Source of the DNA: Steinernema hermaphroditum
Taxonomy: Eukaryota; Nematoda; Chromadorea; Rhabditida; Steinernematidae
Length of the DNA stretch: 64,000 nucleotides
Direction of reading: 5' to 3'
NCBI GenBank assembly: GCA_030435675.1
Contig: CM059623.1
Coordinates: forward strand, 14,689,092 to 14,753,091
The translations under genes were made by a program, and so were the position numbers. The notes under the pieces were generated by a model. That model was not told the DNA's origin, made no database searches, and was given only the letters and a program-made list of their open reading frames with translations. The stretch's first letter is position 1, and each line of letters opens with the position of its first letter. Positions 1 through 12,011 of the stretch are shown piece by piece.

Positions 1-1550
1 CGTAGTTCCGCATGTCTTGAATTTTTTTACAGTATTACACTGGCCCCAGACGGTGTGTTACGAACGGCGATTGAATCTGTCCGGACACATTTTTGTTGTC
101 AATCAAGGGCTGTAGTACTGTGAGGATGATTGTATCTGGCCGAATGTGGATTCTGATGGACTCTTTAGGTAGGGCAGGTTCATGTTGCTCTTATGGAAGT
201 CTTCATGACCTCATCGATTGGGGTGGATTGTGAAAAAGCATCTTTCACTGATCTCATATGTGATATAACACAGGCATCAAAGAAGTGATTTTGGAACAGA
301 TTTCATTCATCTCATCCCAGATTTTGACCGACACTCTATCGGATTTGGACCATCTCCTCTGGTGGTGGTCTCATAGCCAGGTTCTTCGGTTGCGATTTAC
401 TGATGGCAACAAGGAGGATAACGGATGACAAACATAGATGAAAACAATGAATAAAAGTGCATTGAGAAACTGAGGATCCGAGAGGGGGGGGTGCACAACA
501 AATCTCTGAAAATGAGATCTTTTTTCCATCAAAAGTAGGATTTTTGATCGACAAAAACCTAACCTCTGAAATGTTCCTGCACGAGTGGGTGGATGAACTC
601 GGCGATCGCCACGTGAACACATGAGTTCAGTGGGTTCAGCCTTCTTGTCGATCGAAAACCACTCCGTACTACAAAGCCAGCCATTAGCGACCTTACTTTC
701 TCCGATGTTTTGGTACTACTTGAGCTCTCAAAATAGCTTCGATGAGCGAAATGTTTTCACAACATATGTCAGCGGATTATTTTGGGCTTTAAGAAGGAAA
801 GCCGTCGTCGCTATCGGGTGCGGATTATGAAGCCGTGGGACTGTTTTTATGGTTGCACTAATCAAGAACGTGTTTCATAAGTCTTCACATGTACTCTTGG
901 GATACACTCTGAGGCTTCGATACGAAATGACAGCATAGAATCGATGGATACGTGAAGGATTCTGGAGCAGAAGGCCCCTCCGAAGCGGTCGCTGACCTCT
1001 TCGAACCTTGTAGGGTACACGACCACTACGAAAAGCCTATTTTGGTCGCTGCCTATCGCGTGACAGCAGCAGCTCATTAGCCGACTCTATTTCGGGCCAT
1101 TGCGAAATGCCGAAAAATTGCACAAACCGCTGTGTAAACAATGACGCATGCGGCGATCCGTTCGGACGAAAAAGTGACATTTGCAGAGTTTTTGTGGCGG
1201 GGAGGGTATGCGTGGAGGCATTAGTGAAAGGTCAAGTAATCAGCTTACAGAGGAGGATAGCATCGAAGCAGGGAAGACCTAGGGTTATGGAGTGAGGTTG
1301 ACGCAAAAAGTTGCACTTTAAATGAGATTTTCTCGGGAATAGCAGGAAGTAGCATTTAGTTATCTACTTTATGATCTCTTTGAGGAGCGAATCACGTCGA
1401 TGGCTCACAGAGAATGGACCTATTTTTATCCTGAGGCTCTATCCTGGGATATAGCCCGATCTTATGACTTTGGGCGGATTTAAGAACAACGTTATGTCCC
1501 TCGAAGAAACAGAGCGAAGAAAGAGGGAGTGCTTTACGAAAAAGAAGTTC
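1..1550. other. No gene seen
   Basis: Only short open frames with no family resemblance, no convincing chain of exons and no strong repeat. I see nothing to annotate here. Confidence 0.5.
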
Positions 1551-1615
1551 GGTCTACAGGTGGAATCGAACTCCGGACCTTTTTGACTACTAACCATATA
1601 CCTTAAAATCCAGTC
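1550..1615 (-). repeat. tRNA-like (SINE-type) element
   Basis: Read on the minus strand, a B-box-like GAGTTCGATTCC lies about 45 bases after an A-box-like TATGGTTAGTAG. The stems are too imperfect for a working tRNA, so this looks like a tRNA-derived repeat. It is one of about ten such elements in the window. Confidence 0.4.
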
Positions 1616-1639
1616 AACATTCTTAAATTAATTAAATGG

Positions 1640-2700
1640 ATTCAGGGAACACTGTTTATAGGACTCGAAAGCTGAAATAAACGAGGAAGTGAATGAGATG
1701 TTTACGCCTAGAAGCTGTCTCCACAAAGTGCATGTTTTTCGATGAAGTTATTTATGAACGACTGAATTGAAGATAGACACGCTAGATGCTGTCAGACTGG
1801 GGAACTAACTCGTTTAGAGAGTGGTTGAATGCGATTTTCTAGCGAAAATAGTCGAATCTGAGAATTCTGAACACCCACATTATTGATGGAACTTTGATAT
1901 AGGACTGTCTAAATGGAACGTTACTAAAGTGCCAGAAGGTCGGAGGCCGAGATCAGTCCTGCCCACAAAACGCCATAGATGAGGAGCCCATGGCGAAAAG
2001 GATAGAAAGATCAACTACTTGAGGTGAAATGTTACTTGTTCTGGCCACGTTCTATGGATGCGAAATGAGGCAGAGGGCTGTAAACATAATCAGCTTGAAT
2101 AGATTCACAACGCAAGAGAAGCACATGGTTATAATTCATGACCATTTAAAATGGATAGTCCTGTCGACAAACCGCCATAGATGAGGAGCCTATGGTGAAA
2201 CATAATTCTGGCCACGTTCTATGGGTGGGGACTGACGCTGAGGTTGTAACCGGAAGCTTAGCTTGCATTAGAAAGGATAACATCGAAACGCAACAGAAAC
2301 ATATGGTTATGATTCATGACCTCATGACCATTGAGAGTGGATAACTCATGAAGTTAATACTGAAAAGAATAAAAACACGGGGAGGGGATAAACTTCGATT
2401 GACAAATATGGTTTATCTAGGAACAAGCGATTTTTATAAAAAAAAACGCCGAAATCGAATGAGAACGAATTGACAGCTGAATGTTTACATCCGAAAGCAA
2501 TTCTCGGGAAAGTGCGTGTTTTTCGACAAAAGTTATTTATTCAGAATCGATGACAGAACAGCAATATGTCACTCACTTGTGTCGCTGTTGAATCATTTGA
2601 TTAACCGGGCGAAAGTCGCACCCTTTAGAGGTCATCGGTCAGATTTGGAAAAACAAAAATAGTCGCGAAGTTTGAAGTTTGTGCTGTGAGTGCAGTTTTC
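1640..2700. repeat. Diverged nested direct repeats
   Basis: Two copies of a roughly 200 bp unit lie at about 1951-2150 and 2154-2345; both begin near CGCCATAGATGAGGAGCC and share TCTGGCCACGTTCTATGG. Outside them, 1690-1770 resembles 2475-2545 (shared GTTTTTCGA and AGTTATTTAT), so the whole block may be an older tandem duplication. No coding sequence is evident. Confidence 0.6.
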
Positions 2701-3254
2701 TATATGTATTGTATATTCCGAGACAAGGTCTTCATCTTTCTCGATGATGAGGTGCTAGGCTAACATAGACTTGGATATAGACCTACCCTTTATGACCTTG
2801 ATTCTGAGGAGTTCTTTGCAAAATGACTATGCGAGCACTTACAGGTCGACACGTGCTCCACTCCATTCATCTCGTTCCCGTACATGACAAATGCAAAACT
2901 AGTCAATGGGATAATTGGTGGGAATGGGAATGCGCACTTCGTGTTGCGGAGATCTTAGATGCCAATTTGCGGCATTCGACGTGCTAATGTGTCCGTTAGT
3001 CAACGACAACTTCCGGCTTTGCACATTTTCAAACGAATTGGTAGATAATTCAATAATTGTGTTGATGAAGGCGACTGTCAAAAACGCTGAAAATCACAGA
3101 AAAACTAGAGATCAGAATAAAATAGCATCCGGACCATTCTGGTTTTTACACGATGGGAAACTGCCTAAGTACAACGATAAAAGCCTACTGTGCTAACAGA
3201 GAAAAGTGTGACATGGTACTTGTAGCCTTTGCACTCGCATTTTGTTCAAACTGA

Positions 3255-3335
3255 CACCACGGAGGACCGAACCTCCGACCTTCACCACGGCAGACAAACG
3301 CACTACCAATCAACCAATAAAACACCACAGACAGA
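3255..3335 (-). repeat. tRNA-like (SINE-type) element
   Basis: On the minus strand, A-box-like TTGGTTGATTGG and B-box-like GAGGTTCGGTCC are spaced as in a tRNA. It shares its B-box side with the copy near 11697, supporting a dispersed tRNA-derived repeat rather than a working tRNA. Confidence 0.45.
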
Positions 3336-3339
3336 CGTG

Positions 3340-6070
3340 TTATGAACTACTAGTACTTCCGCTGAGTTGACCATCCGTCTTTAGAAAGGTTCGATATTTT
3401 GACAATTCGACCACAGTAGTCATTTCCGAGATCAGATACATACAGACGTTGACAGATAACTTACTACGATGCAACGGTATCGATCTGAAGTTTTAACCGT
3501 CATACACGCACATATTCCATACAACATCTAATATTCGAGACAAAGCTCCAGGAAATCCTCAACTCCTCGTCCTTCGATCCTCACATCTCCTTATTTCCGA
3601 CTTTTTCATGCAAACTGCACTCGTATACATTATTATCCCTAAAGCGCCAAAGTGCATCTGTTCGCCGAGCGGATTAGGGGACTCGCGCTCTCGCATGTAG
3701 CACCTCAATCGGCTTAGACTATGTTTAGAATGGAGTCAGGATCATATGAAACACGAAAGGATTCGTTTCGGGACGGAGATGTATAGTGCACTATGTATGT
3801 ACATATAGTAATGAGTGGTGAATTCTAGCAGGGAAATGGGTCAAAAAGTCATTGATTTGAGAGTGATTCTGAGAATTTGCCGGATTCGAGTGCACCAAAA
3901 GCAAGGCTATGGTTTTATACTGTTTCGTTCTTCCTAAGCGAGGTCGTTTTGGACACGATTTATGGACAGCATTATCGCCGAACCTATTTCGACATTGTGA
4001 CGTGTATGTTGTTGCCAATAAACAACTTCATTATTACAGCAAATTGGAAGAAAACGGATCCTCAAGCTATCAAAAGGGGTCATCAAAAGGTCATCAAAAG
4101 CATCCACTTTATCCTTGATCTACACCATAACCTCAAAGTGCATATGCGGAGTGAGTCCACTCGTTTGGAGAGCGTTTTAAAGGAACAGAACATCAATGTT
4201 TGTCGATAATCACATTAAGTGTTCCGATCGATGTTCCCGATAGTGCAGAACTGGTTGGTTGGCAGCGATTTGGCGATTGTAAAGTTGGTAAACAACGCAA
4301 AGGACAGGTTGGCGAACATTATCTAGCCTCAGCCATCTGACCAACTGGTGGGACCGGGGCTAACCATGTTACTGAGGTACAATCTGGGGATCTTATATAC
4401 ACTTTTATATACAGAATGGACTCTGTGGTTTCTGTTTTCTGGTTGTACTTTGGAAAAATACTCTAAATAGCCCTATTAATGCTGTTTTCCGTCGCTTTAA
4501 AAGTGCTTATCTAAGCCAATACATAGATATGCTTATTGGTCCTATTAGGGTCGAGAACCGACATCTTGGCTCGTGGCTAACCTACGTCACTTCAAGATAC
4601 TTGATTATTCCAGGTTCATCCGAAATGACCGACCGATGAATGGCCTCGTCGAGAGGTTCATGCATCAAGCGTGAATACAGAGAACGTTTTATTTTAGCGC
4701 CAGGCTTAAAGGCTTAGGACCGAAGATTGGGGCGTTGTTTGCGGGGGGAGGGGGGACAATGGCGCTTACTTACGTGGAGAAACATCACATTAGCGGAAGT
4801 ACCGAGAAGAGGAGTGACAAGAAAACACAGATTTGTACTTTCGGTGTTTGATGAAGAATTGGAGACACAACTTCTGGAAGGTGTTTTTGAAAGATGATCC
4901 TGTTCCTGTTCTTGACGGATGTGTCAGAGCCAAAATTTTGAAGGGGAAAACAAGTTTCGAGGGAAGGGCTGGATCAGGGGGCGACCTATCCATATAGACA
5001 CCTTCATTCATGGCCGCCATAAAATCCAATTTCCCAGAAATGTGTCCATCGAAAGAAAGAGGAGAAAGCAGGAAATGTTTACGAGCTTCGCGTCGGCGCA
5101 TATGGAAATGGACACAGATTCGCATTTGATGTCATCCAACCCAATTACCGTAATCGCATCCACAACCCGCTGCATTACTTTGATTACTTCCGCCTTTTAG
5201 CCTCCAATTTTGAGCTTTTATTGCCTTCCACTGCACGATATTTTCTATTTAAAGCGCAACAAACAGTTGCCGCGGCATTCGGCGTGCAGTAATAAACAGC
5301 TGCGCCCCGCGGAGCAGCACAATTGCGGTGACGGGAGGGGTCGGAGTGGAGTTTAAAGGAAACGATTAATTAGCTACGTCTTTGGGTGGCAGGTGATTTA
5401 CAAGCCGAAAAAAGGGAGAAATGGTTAGGGGGATCTTTGGTCTTGAGACGCAATAGGAAGAAGTAAAAAAGTGATATTTGATTGGGGGTTATTTATATCT
5501 TGTATAATAGCTTTCGGCGTAAACAAGCACGTCGTTTAGGAGCCAACTGTTAGATCAGAGGGTGACAGCTGCAGAATACGGTAGAAAAAAACATCGATCC
5601 TTAAGGGTGCTGATTTTATAAATGACGCGTTCTAATGAAGGTATGTCTAAGCCAGGAAGTGTATTCGCTTCGGTTAACACAACCGATCCGAATCGTAATT
5701 TTTGGCTAAGCGGACTAAGTAACCGAAAAAACCGAAATTCAATATTTTTGGTCACAATTCTGGCACCAATTCGTCTCGAACCTAAGCGAATGAAGTGCAT
5801 CTTTGGCCCACCTAAGATTCGTGACCTTCCGCGTCACCAAGATCGCGGCAGATGAGAGGACCTGAAAGCATTCTGCAGACTAGTAGGCATTCAATTTTTG
5901 GCGGATATACTCCAAATAGGCGATCTTTTGGTCGTCGTTGTCGGGAATAAGGTTACCGACGAGCTGAAAGCGGTGGAAGGCATGGAGCCTGCGTGGGTGG
6001 ATACCGTATCCAGGACGGACACGTTGAGAAGAACAATTTATGTTTAAGCTATTACGCTGTGGGAGCAGAT
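3340..6070. other. No gene supported
   Basis: Open frames up to about 110 codons occur (for example 3877-4209, plus) but show no recognisable family, no signal peptide and no paired splice sites. I treat the stretch as non-coding. Confidence 0.4.
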
Positions 6071-6073
6071 GTC

Positions 6074-6143
6074 TCGGTGGTCGAGTGGTAGCGGCCTTGG
6101 CTATCAGTACATTTATTGGGAGTTGGGTTCGAGTTCGAACTCG
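6074..6143 (+). repeat. tRNA-like (SINE-type) element
   Basis: A-box-like TGGTCGAGTGGTAGC is followed about 35 bases later by B-box-like GGGTTCGAGTTC. The acceptor and anticodon stems are not convincing, so it is probably a tRNA-derived repeat or tRNA pseudogene. Confidence 0.45.
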
Positions 6144-7939
6144 TTTGAAATCCGGAAACGAGTCCGAGTCTCGAGTTTTCGAAGTCATCACTGGCCCTAC
6201 GTTTACAGAGTGTCTAAGAAGTTCTGCACGGCGTAAACATATGCTCCGTATGGATAGAGGTTTGGCTAGGGAGTCAAATGCGCGCCTATCCGTAAGTATC
6301 CATCTGAAAGAGTGTTGAAATAAGAGCTGCGGGAGAACAATAGATAGGCAAGTAGAAATTGGGTGACACCGAATCTTCTAATGGTCTCAGTTCAATGGTC
6401 ATAGCTCCTGGCAGACAACGGGCAAGTTCGGATCCCCATGACCTATTTTTGGTCTTTCCAAATTAGCAATTCAAATTATAAATAAAGATCGTTTTGATGC
6501 TTCGGCCATTGATATCATTCCAGAAAGCATTCAACTTGGCTAAACTCATTCCAAAAGTAAAAATGAAATAAAACTATATTACGAATTTTGACTTTCGCAC
6601 AATACCCGAGCACTCTTCCAGCTTCATCAAACAGCAATGACATTAACCGATTTCTGCACTATCGAATGAGAGATGAATGATTAGATAAACAACAGTTGCG
6701 AGATGTCACGATGAATGTGCGACACTGAAACTCTTCTAATACACGATAGAACAAACATCTGTTCTACTCCTCGATATCTGTCCAGACTTCTAACCCATAA
6801 TCCTAGCCCAATTCTTAGTATTCTAACAAAGCTTCCAAGTATCAACTATTGATAATACCGAGAAAACAATGAAGTTTAATACTTGAAACTAAACATGCTC
6901 CATCCTCAACTCAAAAAGACTCACATCACTTCTTGTCTCATTTGTAGTCGAAAACACGTAAATGAAATTGGCGAAAGTGACGTTCGGCACAGAACCTCTC
7001 CGCGGCGAGAGTAAACAGAAACACTTTTGAGAAAAGCGACTCCTGGGTAAACACTATTCGGTGCTCACGCTCCGTGGACAAATAGCGGATATCGGATGTC
7101 ACTTTGTTGTTTTTGGAATCAGTAAATAGAGCCGGGAAGAGTGAGAATTTGGTAACAACTGTATTGGCACATGAAGCCGCTAATACACAGTGCCGCTTGA
7201 GATAGAATACAAGGAGATAGCGGCTGGAGGTCGTTCGTTTTTAAAATTGTTCTTAAGCTACATTGGACATTTGGAAACCGTAACCCCATGCGACTAAATC
7301 GGACTGAGAGCCGGATTAAGGTTCACAAGGTTCGGATTGCAATATGAAAGGTTGACAACAGGACCAAGTACCCTATCTCTCCAAAGCAGATGCGAGCTCC
7401 GAGGCCGTCCCTCTGAAGTCGTTGGAATCATGAATTCCGGAACCATACGTAATGACCGTATTCATATCAAGCGGCTGGCCATCGCTAATCGAATAAATTC
7501 AAACGACGTCCATCTATATGTGGCGACACCTGCTATAATACTCAATTATCGAGAAAATGAAAAATTCATCTTATTAAGCTAACGCTATAGAATGGGAATT
7601 GATTTATAAATTGTTTGGTTCCAGCTTCGATGATAGCTTCCTTTATGACAGTGAGATTAGCTTTAGCAAGCTTTAGATTAGCAAGGGAACCTTCCAAAGT
7701 ATCCGGCTAAACACGAATGAACGATTGAACGATAGCCGAAAAAATTTGATGCAGTTGACCTTCGGAAAAAGCTTTTTAAAAAGATTTATGAAAGTTATGT
7801 CCAATATTGTGAAGCCTGCCATGAAGGTTTTCTGATCGAATCGGTCAATCGTTTCCGTGTCTAATGCTAAACATCTCCGCACTCTATATGGAGAAAACTA
7901 AAAAAAAGAATGCTTGGGAAGGGGTCCCACCCGACATGG

Positions 7940-8078
7940 AGAGGTCCCAAACTGTCCCACGCTGGTTCGGAATTTGGCAGGGAGATGGATAAAGCAAGAG
8001 GTCTTCATTGGTGCATGGGAGCTGAATTTTCTCCCTGCCAAATTACCGTGGAACACTTTGAGACCTCCCCTTGTGAGT
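7940..8078. repeat. Long imperfect inverted repeat (hairpin)
   Basis: The inner arms 7971-7985 and 8030-8044 (AATTTGGCAGGGAGA and its complement) are perfect. The pairing extends outward through GAGGTCCCAAACTGTCCCACG against CGTGGAACACTTTGAGACCTC with a few mismatches and a small bulge. The loop is 7986-8029. It could be a fold-back transposable element or a hairpin RNA source; no transposase is present. Confidence 0.75.
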
Positions 8079-8384
8079 GCCACTCTATCTTAAGCGGAAA
8101 CTTCGGAGCTTTCCCTTGTCGCTAATGCATTGAAGTGGGCCCTGCATAATTGTAAAAAACTCGAACGACTACTCGCAGAGATTGTTTACTTCCTGTTCCT
8201 GCCGAGAGTGACGAGACCATCGCGAATGCAGCTATGGAACCGGTTCTCATCAAACAGCGCAACTTTCGTTTGAAAGTTGCCGATTGAACTCTTGAGTGGC
8301 AGGAGTGGCAGTGAATGCAAACAGAAGTGGAAGGAAAAGTGAAAGTAGGGGTTGGAAAACTGAAAATACGAGACGTTCCTTGCG

Positions 8385-8850
8385 CTGGATAACGGTGGAG
8401 GCTCTCATAAACATGTATGTATACGTATCTGATATGTTAATCAAGGAGATATGACTCATTCTTGACTACATACCATTATGAGGATGGTCCCACAGCGATT
8501 AGCCTTACACAGCGTTTTATGGATCATCCTGTATACCCCAGATGGCCGCTACTGTACCCATACACCTCCACCATGCTTGGCCTCATATGACTGTCCATGA
8601 GGATGGTCCCACAGCGATAATCCGTATCTACATCTATGTATATGAGACATTTCTTGCATGGATTCACGGCGGAGACTCTCATCAACTCGTATGCGGATTT
8701 GATGTATTAATCAAGGAGATATGACGCATCCATGACTACGTACAACTATCATACCACACCGCTTTGTAGATCATTCTGTATACCCCTCGCCTATCCTTAG
8801 CCTCATATGACTGTCCATGAGGATGGTCCCATAGCGATCTACGTCCGTAT
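8385..8850. repeat. Tandem repeat, period about 268 bp
   Basis: Two diverged units begin near 8390 and 8658 with GGATnnACGGnGGAGnCTCTCAT and share AATCAAGGAGATATGAC and ATCATCCTGTATACCCC-like segments. A third motif, CTCATATGACTGTCCATGAGG followed by ATGGTCCCA, occurs near 8582 and 8800, with a shorter version near 8478. Confidence 0.7.
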
Positions 8851-9104
8851 TCTCTCGTTATGGAATGAAGTGTTTGTAAATCAACTATGAAACAAACAAA
8901 TACATTAGTGTCCAGCGTCTAGACTGATTCGACGCTCTTTTGTGTCTACGATTAAGGATATGATTGTTGATAAAGATGAACCCCACTCGATTGATCGTTC
9001 CCCTCGACACAACATGAGCATCAGAATGTTATTTAAAATCAACGGTTCTACGTGGTTCTTGCAGCAAAATCGTGTTCATCATTTCACAGAAGATTCCATG
9101 TAGT

Positions 9105-9872
9105 TCACTCATCGTCACAATCGTCATAATACTTGTGGACATGTGGAGCTTTGGCCCAATGCATATATTCAGAGGACTTGGTCAAGATTGCGCTATTACA
9201 CAAATAGTAGTGTCCGCTGCCTGAAGGCGTCCAGTTCTTGTTACATCCCGCGTCGGCAAAACGTGATCTGATTTCGGTGCTTTTTTTCGGCCTAAACAGT
9301 ATTTTCAAGGTTTACTATATTCTACACATTTTGCCTACGCTTTAATATTCATTTCGACTGCCATGTTCCCGGGTTTCCACGCAGCCCAGAAGTTACTCCA
9401 CCACGAGTAGACATTAAAATCGAAGAAGTTCGCTTGAAAGCACTGATTGTACTTGTCCTGGTCTAGACGGGAGTACGCCGTGCAGGCATCCTCGATCTCT
9501 TGGAACTCCTCCTTCGATAGGCGCTTTGTCTAAACGTGGCTCAAGAAGGGCAAAGCTGCACGACAGACGAACCACAACTTGCTCGGTGTTTCTTTCCAGA
9601 TTCTCGCCAGCCTTTCCCTTGAGCGCTTTCATTTGCACCCACCATATGAGCTGTCCTGTTTCGTCGACAAAGCCTGGAGATGAAGCCACATCAGCGTCTG
9701 TTCCGGCTCTTTTGCAGTCGGCCGTTCGAACAAAGACCTGTAGGAGAGTGATTCAAGAACGGAAATCTTGGAATACCGCGAGGGTGGCTTCACCACCTTG
9801 ATAGAGCCTATCAAAGGCTGACGAACCGGACACGAACAGGAAGAGGAGAGGCAGCATTCGAAAGATGCTCAT
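9105..9872 (-). CDS. Secreted six-cysteine protein, copy C
   Basis: A four-exon gene at 9872-9777, 9737-9573, 9529-9339 and 9291-9105, giving 212 residues. It starts with a clear signal peptide (leucine-rich, ending near SGSSA). The mature part has six cysteines conserved with copies A (10714-11464) and B (15911-16740), so three disulfides are likely. The intron positions and phases are identical in all three, and three of the four exons have identical lengths (96, 165, 191). Copy C is on the opposite strand and is the most diverged, with an acidic tail ending DDCDDE. I do not recognise the family; it is not an obvious C-type lectin. The inferred role is an extracellular effector or immune-type protein, but nothing in the sequence proves this. 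Confidence 0.8.
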
Positions 9873-10269
9873 GTTGAAAATGAAGATTTTTCTTGCTGAT
9901 ACGTTTTTAAACGTCTATAATTGAAATCATCAATTCAAAATTTGCAGGAATGTTGCCTACGCATCCCAAAATGCAATAAAATTTGAACTGTATCCGAGAC
10001 TTCTTTTTCGTCCCCTAACTCCCCCACTCATGAATAATAAATTTCCGTCTGCGTCGTTCGACTTCTTAGTCGGATGGGAATGTCCCTGTTCGGGATCAAG
10101 ACAACTCATAGCGCAACAAAATTTGAGCTGTATAGGAGTCTTATCTGTTTTCTCTCTTTCAGTTTTATCCGAGCCGGAATTGCAGCCGATTCCAACCCAA
10201 AGCCCGGTGTTGATGGATAACAAAAAAAATATATATAAAAAGTATGGTTGTGATGAAAAAGAAAAAAGG

Positions 10270-10345
10270 AACAGCTTCTGTGGGGGTCGAACCCTAGCTC
10301 GTAAACTAGCGTACCAGAGCATTACCCCTCAACCACACAGATACA
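10270..10345 (-). repeat. tRNA-like element, possibly tRNA-Val-like
   Basis: On the minus strand, TGGTTGAGGGGTAATG (A-box) and GGGTTCGACCCC (B-box, perfect T stem) are properly spaced, six acceptor pairs can form, and a CTAG/CTAG stem encloses a loop containing TTTAC. The D arm is weak. It is the best tRNA candidate in the window but more likely a pseudogene or SINE head. Confidence 0.45.
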
Positions 10346-10713
10346 TCGTACATTCGGAATTTCAACCTACTGGTGGTCACTGCCGCTTTTTTCGTCGCTC
10401 TCATTATTAGAGTCAGCATGCAGATTACTTCCGATTTGAAGCTGTTGGAAACGTTCTCGTGCGCCTATTTCTGTGGCCATTGCTGTACATATATGACGAA
10501 GTTTTGTGGATAATGAACGGGTGAAGAACCGAAACCGGCAGTGTGACACTTTCTTCTTCGCATCCTAAGACGCTTCCAGGCATGAACGGGGAATAATGCA
10601 GCAGACGGTCGCAACGGCCAGTCTTCGAATCCTAAGACGCATACCCCGAATTGATAGCTTCCATTATATGTGGCTAAAAACGCGTGGGCACAGAAGAAAT
10701 CTTCACTTTCGGG

Positions 10714-11464
10714 ATGGACATCCTCCGCATGCTGCCTCTTCTCCTTCTCCTTGTCTCCGGATCGTCGGCCTTCAATCGGACTTTCAAGGATGGTGAGGGC
10801 GTCATAAAGGTATTCCAATCTCCTCCGATTAGCAAGCCTTTTCCTATAGGTCATTGTTCGTACGTCTGACTGCCATCAATCGGGAACAGACGCTGATGTG
10901 TCGTCTTCTCCTGGATTTATAAACGAGAGGGGCGTTCTGTTGTGGCGAGTGGAAATGAATGCGATCAAGGGAGATGCTGGAGACAATCTGGAGAGGGACA
11001 CCGAGCAAGTTATGGTTCGTCTTTCCTATGGCTTCCTTCCTTTGAAGCACATTTAGGTAAAACCTTTGAGCAAGGAGGAATTCGCCGTGATCGAAAATGC
11101 ATGTACAACTCACGCCTGGTTCAATCAGGAGCGATACAATGACTGTTTCCATGCGAACGTCATCCACTTCGCCGTTTACACCTGGTTTGGAAACCTCTAC
11201 CCCGCATGGAATCCCGGAAAAATGGAGGTTCAGCTGCATATCAGAGCGTAAGTGGATTATGTTCACAGCGGACACCGAAGAACCGTTTTTAGGCCGAACA
11301 AAAGCAAGTGGATCAAGTCGGTTTGGCCTGATGCGAACTGCGCACACAACTGGATTAGTGCTGATGATAGCGCAGACCACTATCTGTGCAAGAACGAACC
11401 TCCCTATTGGGATCTTAAGCCTAAAAAAGCTCCAGTCATTGGCGGTCGCATCGCGTGCCATTAA
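10714..11464 (+). CDS. Secreted six-cysteine protein, copy A
   Basis: Four exons at 10714-10809, 10850-11014, 11057-11247 and 11293-11464 give 207 residues; all introns are 40-45 bp and the phases close exactly. Residues 1 to about 19 form a signal peptide (hydrophobic core followed by SGSSA). Six cysteines are conserved with copies B and C. A conserved core reads YTWFGNLYPAWNPGK, followed by VWPDANC and HYLCKNEPPYW. The ATG was chosen because the signal peptide and the 96-nt first exon are shared by all copies. The promoter-proximal 180 bp is also shared with copy B, so expression may be too. The function is unknown; extracellular action is inferred from the signal peptide and disulfides. 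Confidence 0.85.
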
Positions 11465-11504
11465 ACTAATTTGAAGGATTTACAATAAAGGTCCTGAATG
11501 CAAC

Positions 11505-11640
11505 ATGTAGTGTAGGTCCGGAGCGGCATCAAGGCCGAAGTCTATCTCTAGATGTCTTGTTTTGGGTCACCCCGTTGATGTTATGCAGTGTGGTGCAGAA
11601 AGACAGACGAACCAGACGCAGCTGTAGAAATTGTTGGAAT
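11505..11640. repeat. Duplicated non-coding segment (unit 1)
   Basis: This stretch downstream of copy A resembles 17463-17578 downstream of copy B; both contain TGTAGTGTAGG, AGGCCGAA and CTGTTTTGGGTC, and GTGGTGCAGAAAGA. It is a marker of the tandem duplication spanning this region. Confidence 0.75.
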
Positions 11641-11692
11641 ATATTTAATATTGTCGTGCCAACACCGAAGCAGCGTTTCATTGAAAAGTCCA

Positions 11693-11768
11693 GACCTAGC
11701 CGGCACCGAACCTGTGACCTGATGATTGATAGTCCCGAAGCACTACCAGTCAACCAGACAGACACTTT
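11693..11768 (-). repeat. tRNA-like (SINE-type) element
   Basis: On the minus strand, CTGGTTGACTGGTAGTGC (A-box) and CAGGTTCGGTGCC (B-box) are spaced as in a tRNA. It resembles the element near 3255. Confidence 0.5.
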
Positions 11769-12011
11769 AAAGAGTGAAATATACAAACACTGCATACCGA
11801 CTGTTTTCTGTTTTTTTTTGTAAATTTTAAGTTGTTTTTTGAATCGCTGCCCCTAGTGGTGTCTCCATCCACATCTAGTCTGATAATGGATGCCATTGAT
11901 TCTCAAATTGCAGCGGTTTTAGCACAGGATTTCGTTGTTTTCTAATCGATATGGTTATTATTTATATTTTGATTTTCCTTCTACACTTTATTGACAAATG
12001 GCAGTTCATTT

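Noticed and set aside
3877..4209. 110-codon plus-strand frame
   Set aside because: No family, no signal peptide, no splice context; length is within chance expectation in a repeat-rich region.
10270..10345. Functional tRNA-Val
   Set aside because: The D arm and the seventh acceptor pair do not form properly; kept as tRNA-like only.
11248..11270. 21 bp intron in six-Cys copy A
   Set aside because: Too short. The acceptor GTTTTTAG gives 45 bp and the same frame, and copies B and C use the matching site.
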